From NCBI GenBank assembly GCA_900465915.1, contig UBKJ01000014.1:1-64000 (forward strand): DNA of 64,000 nt. The letters run 5' to 3'. Origin of the DNA: Hyphomicrobiales bacterium (GTDB taxonomy: Bacteria > Pseudomonadota > Alphaproteobacteria > Rhizobiales > Rhizobiaceae). Under the pieces are notes generated by a model that ran no database searches, was not told the origin of the DNA, and saw only the letters and a program-made list of their open reading frames with translations. A program made the translations under genes and the position numbers. The stretch's first letter is position 1. Each line of letters starts with the position of its first letter. This document shows positions 52,933 to 61,718 of the stretch, one piece after another.

Positions 52933-53185
52933 TCGCCATGGATGTCACCTATACCAGTCCCCGTAGTCGTGAAACGGGCGCCGTCGCATCCGCACCGCAT
53001 CAGTTTCCGATCGTCAAAAGGGAGCAGCGATATCGTTCGGATTGCGCATCCTGACGCTTGCCGCCGCTGCTTCGTCGGAGAGCTCTTCGCCTCGAAACCA
53101 ATAGCCGGCTGGCTTTTAAAATGAAAGGCGATCTCCTAGGTTACCGGGAGCCCTTTCCCTCAATCCTCCCGGATGTAGCCACAAC

Positions 53186-54286
53186 ATGAGCAAGCTCTTC
53201 ACCCCCATCGCGTCAGGCAGCCTTTCCATGCCGAACCGTGTGGTCATCGCCCCGATGTGCCAGTATTCGGCCGAGGAAGGCCGGATGACCAGTTGGCACA
53301 TGATCCATCTTGGTCAACTCGCATTGTCGGGGGCGGGGCTTCTGACCATCGAGGCCACCGCGGTCAGCCCCGAAGGACGCATCACCTATGCCGATGTCGG
53401 CCTGTGGGACGATGCGACCGAAGCGGCCATGACCCCTGTCCTGAAGGCGATCCGGCAATGGTCCGACATCCCGGTAGCGATCCAGCTTGCCCATGCCGGG
53501 CGCAAGGCTTCGACGGAAAAGCCGTGGCTGGGCGGGGCGCAAATCCCTCCCGGGCAGCCGAATGGCTGGCAGACCGTCGCACCCTGCGCACTGCCCTTCA
53601 CCCCCGACACCCATGCGCCCGAGGCGTTGGACAAGGCCGGAATGGAGCGCATACGCGACGCCTTCGTCGAGGCGGCCCGGCGCAGCCTGCGGCTGGGTAT
53701 CGATGCGATCCAGTTGCATGCCGCACATGGCTACCTGCTGCATCAGTTCCTCTCGCCGTTGTCGAACCATCGCGAGGATGCCTATGGCGGCAGCCTTGAG
53801 AACCGTTTGCGCTTTCCGCTGGAGGTCTTCGAGACGGTGAAAGCTGTCGTTCCGGCCGATTATCCGGTCTCGGTCCGGGTGTCGGGCACGGATTGGGTGG
53901 ATGGAGGCTGGGACGTCGGGCAGACCGTCGCGTTTGCGCAGGAATTGCAGAAGCGCGGCTGCGCAGCCATTCATGTGTCCAGCGGCGGTCTGGACCCGCG
54001 ACAGGAGATCCCGGTCGCTCCGGGCTATCAGGCGCCACTGGCCCGCGCGGTCAAGGCTGCGGTCGATATGCCGGTGGTGGCGGTGGGATTGATCACCGAT
54101 TTCGACCATGCCGAATCGATCGTGGCGACGGGCGACGCCGACATGGTCGCCCTTGCGCGAGGGGTGCTTTACGACCCGCGCTGGCCCTGGCACGCTGCGG
54201 CGCATTTGGGTGCGCAGGTGCAGGCCGCCCCGCAGTATCTGCGCTGCCAGCCCCGCCTCCACCGGGAATTGTTTCTGCATAGATGA
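53186..54286 (+). CDS. Old yellow enzyme, YqjM-type NADPH:flavin oxidoreductase
   Basis: A 366-residue FMN-dependent ene-reductase. The cysteine of the thermophilic-like/YqjM class is present (C25 in APMCQYSAEEG). The substrate-binding HAAHGYLLHQFLSPLSNHREDAYGG block is intact. It reduces activated alkenes, quinones or nitroesters. The next gene is convergent, with a hairpin between the stops. It opens a redox-detoxification block. Confidence 0.9.
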   Translation: MSKLFTPIASGSLSMPNRVVIAPMCQYSAEEGRMTSWHMIHLGQLALSGAGLLTIEATAVSPEGRITYADVGLWDDATEAAMTPVLKAIRQWSDIPVAIQLAHAGRKASTEKPWLGGAQIPPGQPNGWQTVAPCALPFTPDTHAPEALDKAGMERIRDAFVEAARRSLRLGIDAIQLHAAHGYLLHQFLSPLSNHREDAYGGSLENRLRFPLEVFETVKAVVPADYPVSVRVSGTDWVDGGWDVGQTVAFAQELQKRGCAAIHVSSGGLDPRQEIPVAPGYQAPLARAVKAAVDMPVVAVGLITDFDHAESIVATGDADMVALARGVLYDPRWPWHAAAHLGAQVQAAPQYLRCQPRLHRELFLHR

Positions 54287-54295
54287 GACATCCTG

Positions 54296-54321
54296 CGGCG
54301 CTGCCGGGCCGCGCAGCGCCG
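54296..54321. terminator. Hairpin between convergent genes
   Basis: A nine-base stem (CGGCGCTGC / GCAGCGCCG) with an eight-base GC-rich loop sits just after the ene-reductase stop and before the aldo-keto reductase stop. No T tract follows, so it is a moderate candidate. Confidence 0.45.
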
Positions 54322-54381
54322 GGGGCTTTGGGCATCGTGCAGATCCGGGGTTGCGGTCCGCGAGACCGGCCATTCGGATCG

Positions 54382-55419
54382 TCATCCCGCCATCGGTGGA
54401 TTGATACGCGAGAAGCCCTCCTGCCGACGGTAAGGGAAATGAGGATAGGGCGCGGTGACGCTGCTGGCCTCGTCCAGCCTTGTTACCTGCTCGGGCGTAA
54501 GGTTCCAGCCGACCGCGCCGAGGTTCTGGCGAAGCTGTTCTTCGTTGCGCGCGCCGATGATGACCGATGATACGGTCGGGCGTTGCAGCAGCCAGTTCAG
54601 CGCGACCTGCGGAACGGTCTTGCCGGTTTCCTCTGCCACGACGTCGAGCGCATCGACCACACGATAGAGATATTCATCCTCGACCGGCGGGCCGAAGCTG
54701 GCGGTCTCATGCAGGCGGCTTCCTTCGGGCAGAGGTGCGCCGCGGCGAATCTTGCCTGTCAGCCGTCCCCAGCCGAGCGGACTCCAGACCATCGCGCCAA
54801 GGCCCTGATCCGCGCCCAGCGGCATCAGGTCCCATTCGTAGTCGCGCCCGACCAGAGAGTAATAGACCTGATTGGCTACATAGCGCGGCCAGCCGTAGCG
54901 GTCGGCGACGGCCAGCGATTTCATGATCTGCCAGCCGGAGAAATTAGAGACGCCGACATAACGGACCTTGCCGTCACGGACGAGTGTGTCGAGCGTCGAC
55001 AGCACTTCCTCGACGGGCGTGAAGGCGTCGAAGGCGTGAAGCTGGAAGATGTCGATATAGTCGGTCTGGAGACGGCGCAGCGCATCCTCGACGGCGCGGA
55101 TCAAGCGGAAGCGTGACGAACCGGCGTCGTTCGGCCCGTCGCCCATGGGCAGGCTGGCCTTTGTCGAGATCAGCACATTGTCGCGGCGGCCCTTGATGGC
55201 TTCTCCCAGCACCTGTTCCGATGCACCGTCGGAATAGACGTCCGCGGTGTCGAACAGGTTGACGCCGGCCTCCAGACAGATATCGACGAGCCGGCGGGCC
55301 TCGATGGCGTCTGAGTTGCCCCAGTTGCTGAACAGCGGGCCGGAACCGCCGAAGGCGCCGGCGCCGAAGCTGAGGACCGGCGCCTTGAGGCCGGATTTTC
55401 CGAGAGTGCGATAGTCCAT
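54382..55419 (-). CDS. Aldo-keto reductase
   Basis: A 345-residue NADPH-dependent TIM-barrel reductase starting MDYRTLGKSGLKAPVLSFG. It has FDTADVYSDGASEQVLG with the catalytic Asp-Tyr region, and a C-terminal VSSVIIGARNEEQLRQNLGA cofactor site. A GGAGT site precedes the ATG. It lies downstream of the MFS gene on the same strand (11 bases), so they form an operon. Confidence 0.88.
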   Translation of the reverse strand: MDYRTLGKSGLKAPVLSFGAGAFGGSGPLFSNWGNSDAIEARRLVDICLEAGVNLFDTADVYSDGASEQVLGEAIKGRRDNVLISTKASLPMGDGPNDAGSSRFRLIRAVEDALRRLQTDYIDIFQLHAFDAFTPVEEVLSTLDTLVRDGKVRYVGVSNFSGWQIMKSLAVADRYGWPRYVANQVYYSLVGRDYEWDLMPLGADQGLGAMVWSPLGWGRLTGKIRRGAPLPEGSRLHETASFGPPVEDEYLYRVVDALDVVAEETGKTVPQVALNWLLQRPTVSSVIIGARNEEQLRQNLGAVGWNLTPEQVTRLDEASSVTAPYPHFPYRRQEGFSRINPPMAG

Positions 55420-55430
55420 GGGAATACTCC

Positions 55431-56612
55431 TTAGTGAACGGGATTGCAGGAAGGCGTGAGCGTCACGCTCTTGCCTGCCCTGACGGCGATCAGCGCGGTG
55501 GCGATGGCGAGAAGCGGAAACAGCGCGGCCACGATGGGCGCCACGGCGAGGCCCGGCCCGTGCTCGATGACCATGCCGCCCGCCCATGCGCCGATTGCGT
55601 TACCGAGGTTAAAGGCTCCGATGTTGAAGCTCGATGCGAGGCTCTGGCCTGCGCCTTCGGCCCTGGAGAGCACCCACATCTGCAAGGGTGCGACGGTGGC
55701 GAAGCCCGCCGCGCCGAGCAGGCCGGTGAAGACGACGGCGGCAATCCGGCTGTTGAGGGCGAAGGTCATCACCGCCAGAACGAGGGCGAGCGCGGCCAAT
55801 GTGCCGATGATGGCGCGGATCAGGTTGCGGTCGGCAAGCCTGCCGCCCACGAGATTGCCCGCCACGAGTCCTCCGCCGAAGACCAGCAGGATCGGCGAGA
55901 CGGCGCTGTCCTCGAATCCGGAGACATCGGTCAACAGCGGCGCGATATAGGTGAAGACCGCGAAGACGCCGGCATAGCCGAGCACGGTGGTCAGCAGGCC
56001 GAGCAGGACGGGACGGCGGATGATCGCGCGCAGGTCGGCCCGCCAGTCGGACGTTTCCGGCTGCGTCCGGTCCTGCGGCGCCAGCACGGCGAGGATAACG
56101 AGCGTGATCAGCCCCACCAGCGTGACCGCCCAGAAGGTTGCGCGCCAGCCATAGTGCTGGCCGAGCCATGTGCCGAAGGGGACGCCGAGCACGGTCGCAA
56201 CCGTCAGGCCGGTGAACATGATGGAGATCGCCGAGGCGCGCTTGTCTTCGGACACCAGACCCGTCGCCACCACGGCCCCGACGCCGAAGAAGGCGCCATG
56301 GGTCAGCGCGGTCAGCATCCGCGCCGCCATCAGCCAGCCGTAGCTTGGCGCGAGCGCGCAGGCGGCGTTGCCGATAACGAAAATGACCATCAGCCCGACC
56401 AGCACATGCTTGCGCGGCCAGTGGGCGGTGAGCGCGGTCCGGACCGGTGCGCCTATGGTGACGCCGAGCGCATAGCCCGAGATCAGCAGTCCGGCGGCGG
56501 TGATGGTGACATGGAGTTCACGGCTGACCTCCAGCAGGAGGCCCATGATGACGAATTCGGTGACGCCGATGCCGAAGGCTCCGGCCGTCAGGGCGTAGAG
56601 CGCGACGGGCAT
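55431..56612 (-). CDS. MFS exporter (AraJ/YdhP-like)
   Basis: A 393-residue major facilitator with 12 predicted helices. It starts MPVALYALTAGAFGIGVTEF with a FVIMGLL motif, and motif A-type loops are visible. Family members export sugars or drugs. It is divergent from the LysR gene at 56714 (about 100 bases between), which probably controls it. Confidence 0.83.
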   Translation of the reverse strand: MPVALYALTAGAFGIGVTEFVIMGLLLEVSRELHVTITAAGLLISGYALGVTIGAPVRTALTAHWPRKHVLVGLMVIFVIGNAACALAPSYGWLMAARMLTALTHGAFFGVGAVVATGLVSEDKRASAISIMFTGLTVATVLGVPFGTWLGQHYGWRATFWAVTLVGLITLVILAVLAPQDRTQPETSDWRADLRAIIRRPVLLGLLTTVLGYAGVFAVFTYIAPLLTDVSGFEDSAVSPILLVFGGGLVAGNLVGGRLADRNLIRAIIGTLAALALVLAVMTFALNSRIAAVVFTGLLGAAGFATVAPLQMWVLSRAEGAGQSLASSFNIGAFNLGNAIGAWAGGMVIEHGPGLAVAPIVAALFPLLAIATALIAVRAGKSVTLTPSCNPVH

Positions 56613-56713
56613 GGTTCCATTCCATTCTGCGATGTTGCGTCGACAAACATAGATGTTCGGCATAGAATGAAATAGAATGGCTTATGGAATATCACTTGTG
56701 AGATAGATTCATC

Positions 56714-57619
56714 ATGGCGAGACCCGAAGTAAACCGCTCCGGCGAAATGGAAGTGTTCGTCCGCGTGGTCGAACTCGGTGGCTTTTCGCCTGCCGCGCGC
56801 GCCGCGCGCATGACGCCTTCGGCCGTCAGCAAGCTGATCGCGCGATTGGAAGCCCGGCTCGGCGCGCGGCTGCTCAATCGCTCGACGCGTCAGCTTCAGC
56901 TCACGCCGGAGGGCTGCGCCTTCTACGAACGGGCGACGCGTATCCTTGCCGACCTTGAGGATGCCGAGCGCGCGGCCGGTGTCGGTGAACAGCCCGTGGG
57001 GCGTGTGCGCGTCAACACCAGCGCGTCCTACGCCAACCATATCCTCGCACCGGCGCTGCCCGCGTTTCTGGCGATCCATCCGGGCGTTACGCTGGACATC
57101 GTTCAAACCGACGCGGTGGTCGATCTTCTGGCGGAGCGCACCGATGTGGCGATCCGCGCAGGGCCGCTGAAAAGCTCCAGCCTCGTCGCGCGCAAGCTTG
57201 GCGAGACAGCGCTGACAATCGTGGCTTCGCCGTCCTATCTGGAGCGTTGCGGGGAGCCGCGAAGCATCGCCGACCTTGAGGCGCATAATCGCCTCGGTTT
57301 CGGCTATGCGCGTACGGTCGACGGCTGGCCGCTTCGCGAAAATGGCGAAACCATCGTCGTGCCAGTGACGGGCCGCGTGCAGGCAAGCGACGGCGAGGGC
57401 CTGCGCCATCTGGCTCTCGCCGGCGTCGGCCTTGCCCGTCTCGCCGCGTTCACCGTCAGGGCTGACATCGCGGCCGGTCGGCTGATGCCGGTCCTCGCCG
57501 ATCTCGATATTGGCGAGAGGGAGGCTTTCCACGCGGTCTATATTGGGCAGGGCGGCCCGCTGCCGTCCCGCGTTCGGGCGCTGCTGGATTTCCTCGCGGA
57601 ACGTGGAAAGGTCTCCTGA
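56714..57619 (+). CDS. LysR-family transcriptional regulator
   Basis: A 301-residue regulator. The winged HTH covers about residues 5-65 (MEVFVRVVELGGFSPAARAARMTPSAVSKLI) and the substrate-binding domain about 90-295. It probably acts on the divergent MFS-aldo-keto reductase operon. Inducer unknown. Confidence 0.88.
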   Translation: MARPEVNRSGEMEVFVRVVELGGFSPAARAARMTPSAVSKLIARLEARLGARLLNRSTRQLQLTPEGCAFYERATRILADLEDAERAAGVGEQPVGRVRVNTSASYANHILAPALPAFLAIHPGVTLDIVQTDAVVDLLAERTDVAIRAGPLKSSSLVARKLGETALTIVASPSYLERCGEPRSIADLEAHNRLGFGYARTVDGWPLRENGETIVVPVTGRVQASDGEGLRHLALAGVGLARLAAFTVRADIAAGRLMPVLADLDIGEREAFHAVYIGQGGPLPSRVRALLDFLAERGKVS

Positions 57620-57643
57620 TCGGGCGGCCCGGCCCGGCCGCTC

Positions 57644-58660
57644 TCAGAACCCCTCCAGCGCAATCTTGCCCATGGCTTTTCCGCTTTCGATCAGGCGGTG
57701 GGCGCGCTTTAGGTTCGCGGCGTTGATCGTCCCGAAATTCTCTGCAAGCGTCGTTCGGATCGTGCCGTCATCGACCAGACGCGACACCTCGTTGAGCAGG
57801 ACGCCCTGTTCGGCCATGTCGGCGGTTTCGAACATCGAGCGGGTGAACATGAGCTCCCAATGCACCGACACGCTCTTGCGCTTGAATGGGTTGATGTCCA
57901 ACGCGACGGGATCGTCGATCAGTGCAAGGCGGCCTTGCGGCGCGATCAGCTCGACGATTTCGGGGAGGTGCTGGTGGGTGTTCGTGGTCGAGAAGACGAA
58001 ACCCGGCGCGCCGATGCCGAGAGCGGCGATTTGCGCAGCCAGCGGTCGGGAGTGATCCACGACATGATGCGCACCGAGATCGGTCACCCACGCTTTCGTT
58101 TCCGGCCGTGAGGCGGTGGCGATGACGGTCAGGCCGGTGAGCTTGCGCGCAAGCTGAATGGCGATGGAGCCGACGCCGCCCGCGCCGCCGATGATGAGCA
58201 CGGCAGGGGCTGCGCCGGGGACTTGCCTTCCGGCGATATCCAGCCTGTCGAACAATGCTTCCCATGCGGTGATCGCGGTCAGCGGCAGCGCGGCCGCTTC
58301 GGTCCAGCCGAGCGTCTCCGGCTTGCGCCCGACGATGCGCTCGTCGACCGCTTGGAACTCGGCGTAGGCGCCGGGCCGCGCAATTGATCCGGCATAGAAG
58401 ACCGCATCGCCGGGCTTGAAGAGCGTCGCGGCCGGTCCGGTTTCGACCACGACCCCGGCGGCATCCCAGCCGAGCAGCCGCCAGTTGCCGCCTTCCGGTC
58501 GTACGCTGCCGCGAATCTTCACATCGGCCGGATTGACCGAGATGGCTTTGATCTCGACCAAGAGATCGCGGCCCGAAGGCGCGGGGCGCGGCAGGTCAAT
58601 ATCGACCAGCGAATTGTCGTCATCGATGGGGAGGGGTGTCTTGTAGCCAATCGCGTGCAT
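57644..58660 (-). CDS. Zinc-type alcohol dehydrogenase, quinone oxidoreductase-like
   Basis: A 338-residue MDR dehydrogenase starting MHAIGYKTPLPIDDDNSLVD. NADP-binding motif VLIIGGAGGVGSIAIQLAR. It lacks the structural-zinc cysteine cluster, which fits the quinone oxidoreductase-like group. An AGGAG site precedes the ATG. The HxlR gene is divergent, 113 bases away, and likely regulates it. Confidence 0.85.
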   Translation of the reverse strand: MHAIGYKTPLPIDDDNSLVDIDLPRPAPSGRDLLVEIKAISVNPADVKIRGSVRPEGGNWRLLGWDAAGVVVETGPAATLFKPGDAVFYAGSIARPGAYAEFQAVDERIVGRKPETLGWTEAAALPLTAITAWEALFDRLDIAGRQVPGAAPAVLIIGGAGGVGSIAIQLARKLTGLTVIATASRPETKAWVTDLGAHHVVDHSRPLAAQIAALGIGAPGFVFSTTNTHQHLPEIVELIAPQGRLALIDDPVALDINPFKRKSVSVHWELMFTRSMFETADMAEQGVLLNEVSRLVDDGTIRTTLAENFGTINAANLKRAHRLIESGKAMGKIALEGF

Positions 58661-58773
58661 CGGGGGCTCCTGTTGGTTGCAGCATTTTGTGCTTGGCCAT
58701 AGATGACGCCTTGGCGTATTCTTCGCAAGAATGCACATAAATTGCACATAGTATCGAAAAGGATACCGTCTCC

Positions 58774-59142
58774 ATGCCGCGTCCACGCCATGAGCATTTC
58801 GATTGCAGCCCCGGTTGCCCCGTCGAGGCGACGCTTGCCCTGATTGGCGGCAAATGGAAAGGCGTGGTGCTGTGGCACCTGTTGCAAGGCACGCTCCGTT
58901 TCAACGAGATCCGCCGCCGACTGCCGAACGTCACGCAGCGCATGCTGACCAATCAGCTCCGTGAACTGGAGGCGAACGGCTTCGTGATCCGCACCGTCTA
59001 TCCGGAAGTGCCGCCCAAGGTGGAGTACAGCCTGTCCGCGCGCGGCCGGAGCCTCGAGCCGGTGATCCTCGCCCTCAAGGCGTGGGGAGAAGCCAATGGG
59101 GTGGAGCCCGATAACGACGACACGGTTCCCCTACGAATCTGA
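58774..59142 (+). CDS. HxlR-family transcriptional regulator
   Basis: A 122-residue winged-helix regulator with the HxlR core (CPVEATLALIGGKWKGVVLWHLLQG, RLPNVTQRMLTNQLREL). The conserved N-terminal cysteines (CSPGC) suggest redox or electrophile sensing. It is divergent from the 57644 dehydrogenase. Confidence 0.9.
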   Translation: MPRPRHEHFDCSPGCPVEATLALIGGKWKGVVLWHLLQGTLRFNEIRRRLPNVTQRMLTNQLRELEANGFVIRTVYPEVPPKVEYSLSARGRSLEPVILALKAWGEANGVEPDNDDTVPLRI

Positions 59143-59344
59143 AAGCTCTCGACCACGTTTCCGGGCGTGCCGACACCTGAGTGTTCAGCAAGAGCGGTCG
59201 GACGGAGCGGATCGCAGTTGGAGTGCAGCAGTTCGAGACGACCCTCTGTGCAATCTACCCTCTCATGGCGGCATCTCGCTCCGAAAAGCCGCACCTTGCC
59301 CGCGTGCGCCGACGACCCGAAGCCGCAACGCGGGCCGGGCCACG

Positions 59345-59965
59345 TTATTTTCGCGCGAGCGGCAGGTTCAGGATTTGCTCGGTGCTGAGAACGTCGCCGA
59401 AGGTGTCGTCGATTGAGGCCAGCGCGGCGCGGTGCAGGGCGTCGTGCGAGACCGTCCGGCCATCGGCCATATCGATATCGCGTGTCGCTGCGGCGTCATC
59501 CGCCACGATCACACTGTAGCCGAGCGGCACGGCGTCGCGCGCAGCGCCAGCCACGCAGGCATGGGTCATAAGGCCGGTGATGATAAGGGTGTCGATCCCC
59601 GCCTGCTTCAATTGCCTGTCGAGATCGGTGGTCGGAAAGACGCTGACCGACGATTTGCGCAGCACGGCATGATTGGCGTTTGGTTGAATGCCGGGATGAA
59701 TCTCGACGGTCTCGCTGTCCTCGGCGAAGACCGGGCTGCCGGCCGGCGTGACGTGCTGAACGTGATAGACCTTCATGCCGCTCGCGTCGGCGCGCTCGAT
59801 CAGACGCCTGGCGTTGGCCAGCGCCTTCTCGCCGTCCGGGATCGGCATCTTGCCGGTGAAATATTCGTTCTGGAAATCGATCGCGAGAACGGCGGTCCTG
59901 GCCGGATCGATGCTTTGAGGTGCGGTCGCACCCGAGAGTATGCGGATGGTTGGATGCTGCGCCAT
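59345..59965 (-). CDS. Isochorismatase-like cysteine hydrolase
   Basis: A 206-residue hydrolase. The triad is visible: Asp in VLAIDFQNEYF (about 30), a Lys in VLRKSS, and the nucleophile Cys in GLMTHACVAGAARDA. Substrates in this family include nicotinamide, hydantoin-type and other amides. A strong AAAGGAG site gives the ATG at 59965. It is divergent from the GlxA-type regulator at 60095. Confidence 0.85.
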   Translation of the reverse strand: MAQHPTIRILSGATAPQSIDPARTAVLAIDFQNEYFTGKMPIPDGEKALANARRLIERADASGMKVYHVQHVTPAGSPVFAEDSETVEIHPGIQPNANHAVLRKSSVSVFPTTDLDRQLKQAGIDTLIITGLMTHACVAGAARDAVPLGYSVIVADDAAATRDIDMADGRTVSHDALHRAALASIDDTFGDVLSTEQILNLPLARK

Positions 59966-60094
59966 TTGAAGCTCCTTTCGCATTGCTTGGCGATTGGAAG
60001 GAAAAAAGCGGAAAGCCGGTCATCGCGAAAGTGGCCTGAATGACAATATGTGATAGATTCCGGCCAAGTTTATCCGACCGGGAACACAAGCCCG

Positions 60095-61063
60095 ATGCAT
60101 ACCATCGCCGTCGTCGCCTTCGAGGGGCTCAGTCCCTTTCATCTTTCCGTCCCCTGCATCGTGTTCGGGGATGACCTGCTGAAGCTTGGAGCGCCGCGCT
60201 ACCGCCTGCTCATCTGCGGTGAGCGGACGGGGCCGGTGCGCACCATGTCGGGCTTCAACATCGATGTGGAACACGACCTCAGCCTTCTCGATGAAGCGGA
60301 CACCGTGATCCTGCCGGCCTGGCGCGACCCGCAGGAAAGACCGTCAAAGCCGCTGATGCAGGCGCTGAAAGCGGCTCACGCGCGGGGTGCGCGGATCGTG
60401 GGCCTGTGTCTGGGAACCTTCGTGCTGGCGGAAGCCGGATTGCTCGACGGACGCGCGGCGTCGACGCATTGGGCGTGGGCGGGCGAGTTCGAGCAGCGTT
60501 ATCCGCAGGTGGCCTTGAACCAGAATGCGCTTTACATCGATGAGGGCGACATCCTGACCTCCGCGGGAACGGCGGCCGCCATCGATTGCTGCCTGCACAT
60601 CGTGCGTAACGATTACGGCGCGGAGATCGCCAATCGGATCGCCCGGCGGCTGGTCGTCGCGCCGCATCGTCACGGCGGTCAGGCGCAATATATCGAGAAG
60701 CCCTTGCCGGCGACCGCCGATGCGGATCAGCTCGACGCGACGATCAACTGGGCCATCGCGCATCTGAACGAGCCGCTGTCGCTGGAACGGTTGGCTGACC
60801 ACGCCGGTATGAGCCTGCGCAGCTTCACCCGGCGCTTCAAGAAGAAGACCGGCGATACTTTCACCCAATGGCTGCTCAACCATCGTCTGGCGGCGGCGCA
60901 GCGGCTTCTTGAGACGAGCGCATATTCGATCGACCAAGTGGCGGAGATGGCGGGATTCGGCTCGACGGTTTCCCTGCGCCAGCATTTTACGCGCGTCTTC
61001 TCGATCTCGCCGGCAAGCTATCGTCGCCAATTCAGGAACAGGCCATCGGCGCACGCTGCGTGA
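60095..61063 (+). CDS. GlxA-type AraC-family regulator with DJ-1/PfpI domain
   Basis: A 322-residue protein. An N-terminal DJ-1/PfpI-like domain (VVAFEGLSPFHLSVPC, VGLCLGTFVLAEAGLLDGR) is joined to a C-terminal AraC DNA-binding domain (about 225-315: SLERLADHAGMSLRSFTRRFKK and VAEMAGFGSTVSLRQHFTRV). It is divergent from the isochorismatase-like gene, 129 bases away, and probably controls it. Confidence 0.9.
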   Translation: MHTIAVVAFEGLSPFHLSVPCIVFGDDLLKLGAPRYRLLICGERTGPVRTMSGFNIDVEHDLSLLDEADTVILPAWRDPQERPSKPLMQALKAAHARGARIVGLCLGTFVLAEAGLLDGRAASTHWAWAGEFEQRYPQVALNQNALYIDEGDILTSAGTAAAIDCCLHIVRNDYGAEIANRIARRLVVAPHRHGGQAQYIEKPLPATADADQLDATINWAIAHLNEPLSLERLADHAGMSLRSFTRRFKKKTGDTFTQWLLNHRLAAAQRLLETSAYSIDQVAEMAGFGSTVSLRQHFTRVFSISPASYRRQFRNRPSAHAA

Positions 61064-61379
61064 GGTGTTGTTCGACGCCTGTATAGGAGAAGCTAATCAA
61101 CTTATGGTTGGATCAAGCGTTCACTTCCGTTGTTTCGTAATCATGCTGGTTTAGTTCCACAAGGGAAGTGTAGGAATATGGCAATTCCCTGGATCGCTTG
61201 GCATGCCTTGAAGAAATTCCAGTTCATAACGCCGCTCTTTGAGCGCCATATAGTACACGCGTACTAATTGTCACCCCAGGTGGGAAATGCCACTCCTTTC
61301 ATGTGCCCGTCGAGGATAGCGGCGTCAAAGCGTTGCTGCTTCGTCAGGACGTTGAACATCATATGCACAGGAGCGGAAA
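61064..61379. other. Promoter region of the bacteriocin-like cassette
   Basis: About 316 bases, mostly AT-richer than the flanking genes. It holds a perfect 6-base inverted repeat (TAGTAC-N4-GTACTA, 61251-61266) and two short GC inverted repeats near 61272-61294 (CACC...GGTG and GTGG...CCAC). It also holds a possible 29-residue ORF. These symmetric sequences could bind a regulator of the peptide gene. Confidence 0.4.
61178..61267 (+). CDS. Possible 29-residue peptide ORF
   Basis: An ATG after TAGGAAT opens a frame for a short basic, aromatic peptide (MAIPWIAWHALKKFQF at the start). It ends 112 bases before the double-glycine peptide gene. It has no leader motif and no family, and the stop overlaps an inverted repeat. 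It could be spurious. Confidence 0.2.
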   Translation: MAIPWIAWHALKKFQFITPLFERHIVHAY

Positions 61380-61559
61380 ATGACCTATATGGACATGATG
61401 AGAGACAATGCGGCTGATATGGAAAATGAATTCGCCGAGCTTTCCGATAACGAAGTGGCCGGAGTGGCCGGCGGCATCATTCCGATCGTTATCGGCGTCG
61501 TCTGGGCTGTAACGCAAATCGGCCTCGCCGTGGCCCAGCGAGAAGTCTGCAGCAGCTGA
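61380..61559 (+). CDS. Double-glycine-leader bacteriocin-like peptide precursor
   Basis: A 59-residue peptide. Residues 1-32 form an acidic leader ending ELSDNEVAGVAGG, the classical LSxxExxxVxGG pattern cut by C39 peptidases. The remaining 27 residues are very hydrophobic (IIPIVIGVVWAV and on to a single late cysteine, VCSS). An AGGAG site (61369-61373) precedes the ATG. A dedicated HlyD adaptor and a C39-peptidase exporter follow. Composition resembles class II bacteriocins or microcins and lactobin/cerein-type peptides, but a signalling role is possible. No immunity gene is obvious beside it. Confidence 0.8.
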   Translation: MTYMDMMRDNAADMENEFAELSDNEVAGVAGGIIPIVIGVVWAVTQIGLAVAQREVCSS

Positions 61560-61568
61560 TTTTTCCGA

Positions 61569-61603
61569 CGCCAGGTCCGATCGGTTTGCGATCGGACCTG
61601 GCG
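61569..61603 (+). terminator. Strong hairpin between peptide and exporter genes
   Basis: A perfect 15-base stem (CGCCAGGTCCGATCG / CGATCGGACCTGGCG) with a GTTTG loop starts nine bases after the peptide stop. The following CATTCTT is only moderately T-rich. It may terminate most transcripts or protect the peptide mRNA 3' end, giving more peptide than exporter. Confidence 0.75.
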
Positions 61604-61718
61604 CATTCTTCCAGTCGGTTTCGTCAAAGCCGTTCATACGGACCGGAAATCATGACAATAGCGGATATCGGCGGCGTTTGTCTTCGCGCCGGCAGGCAAT
61701 GCAGCGCCGCATGCGAAC

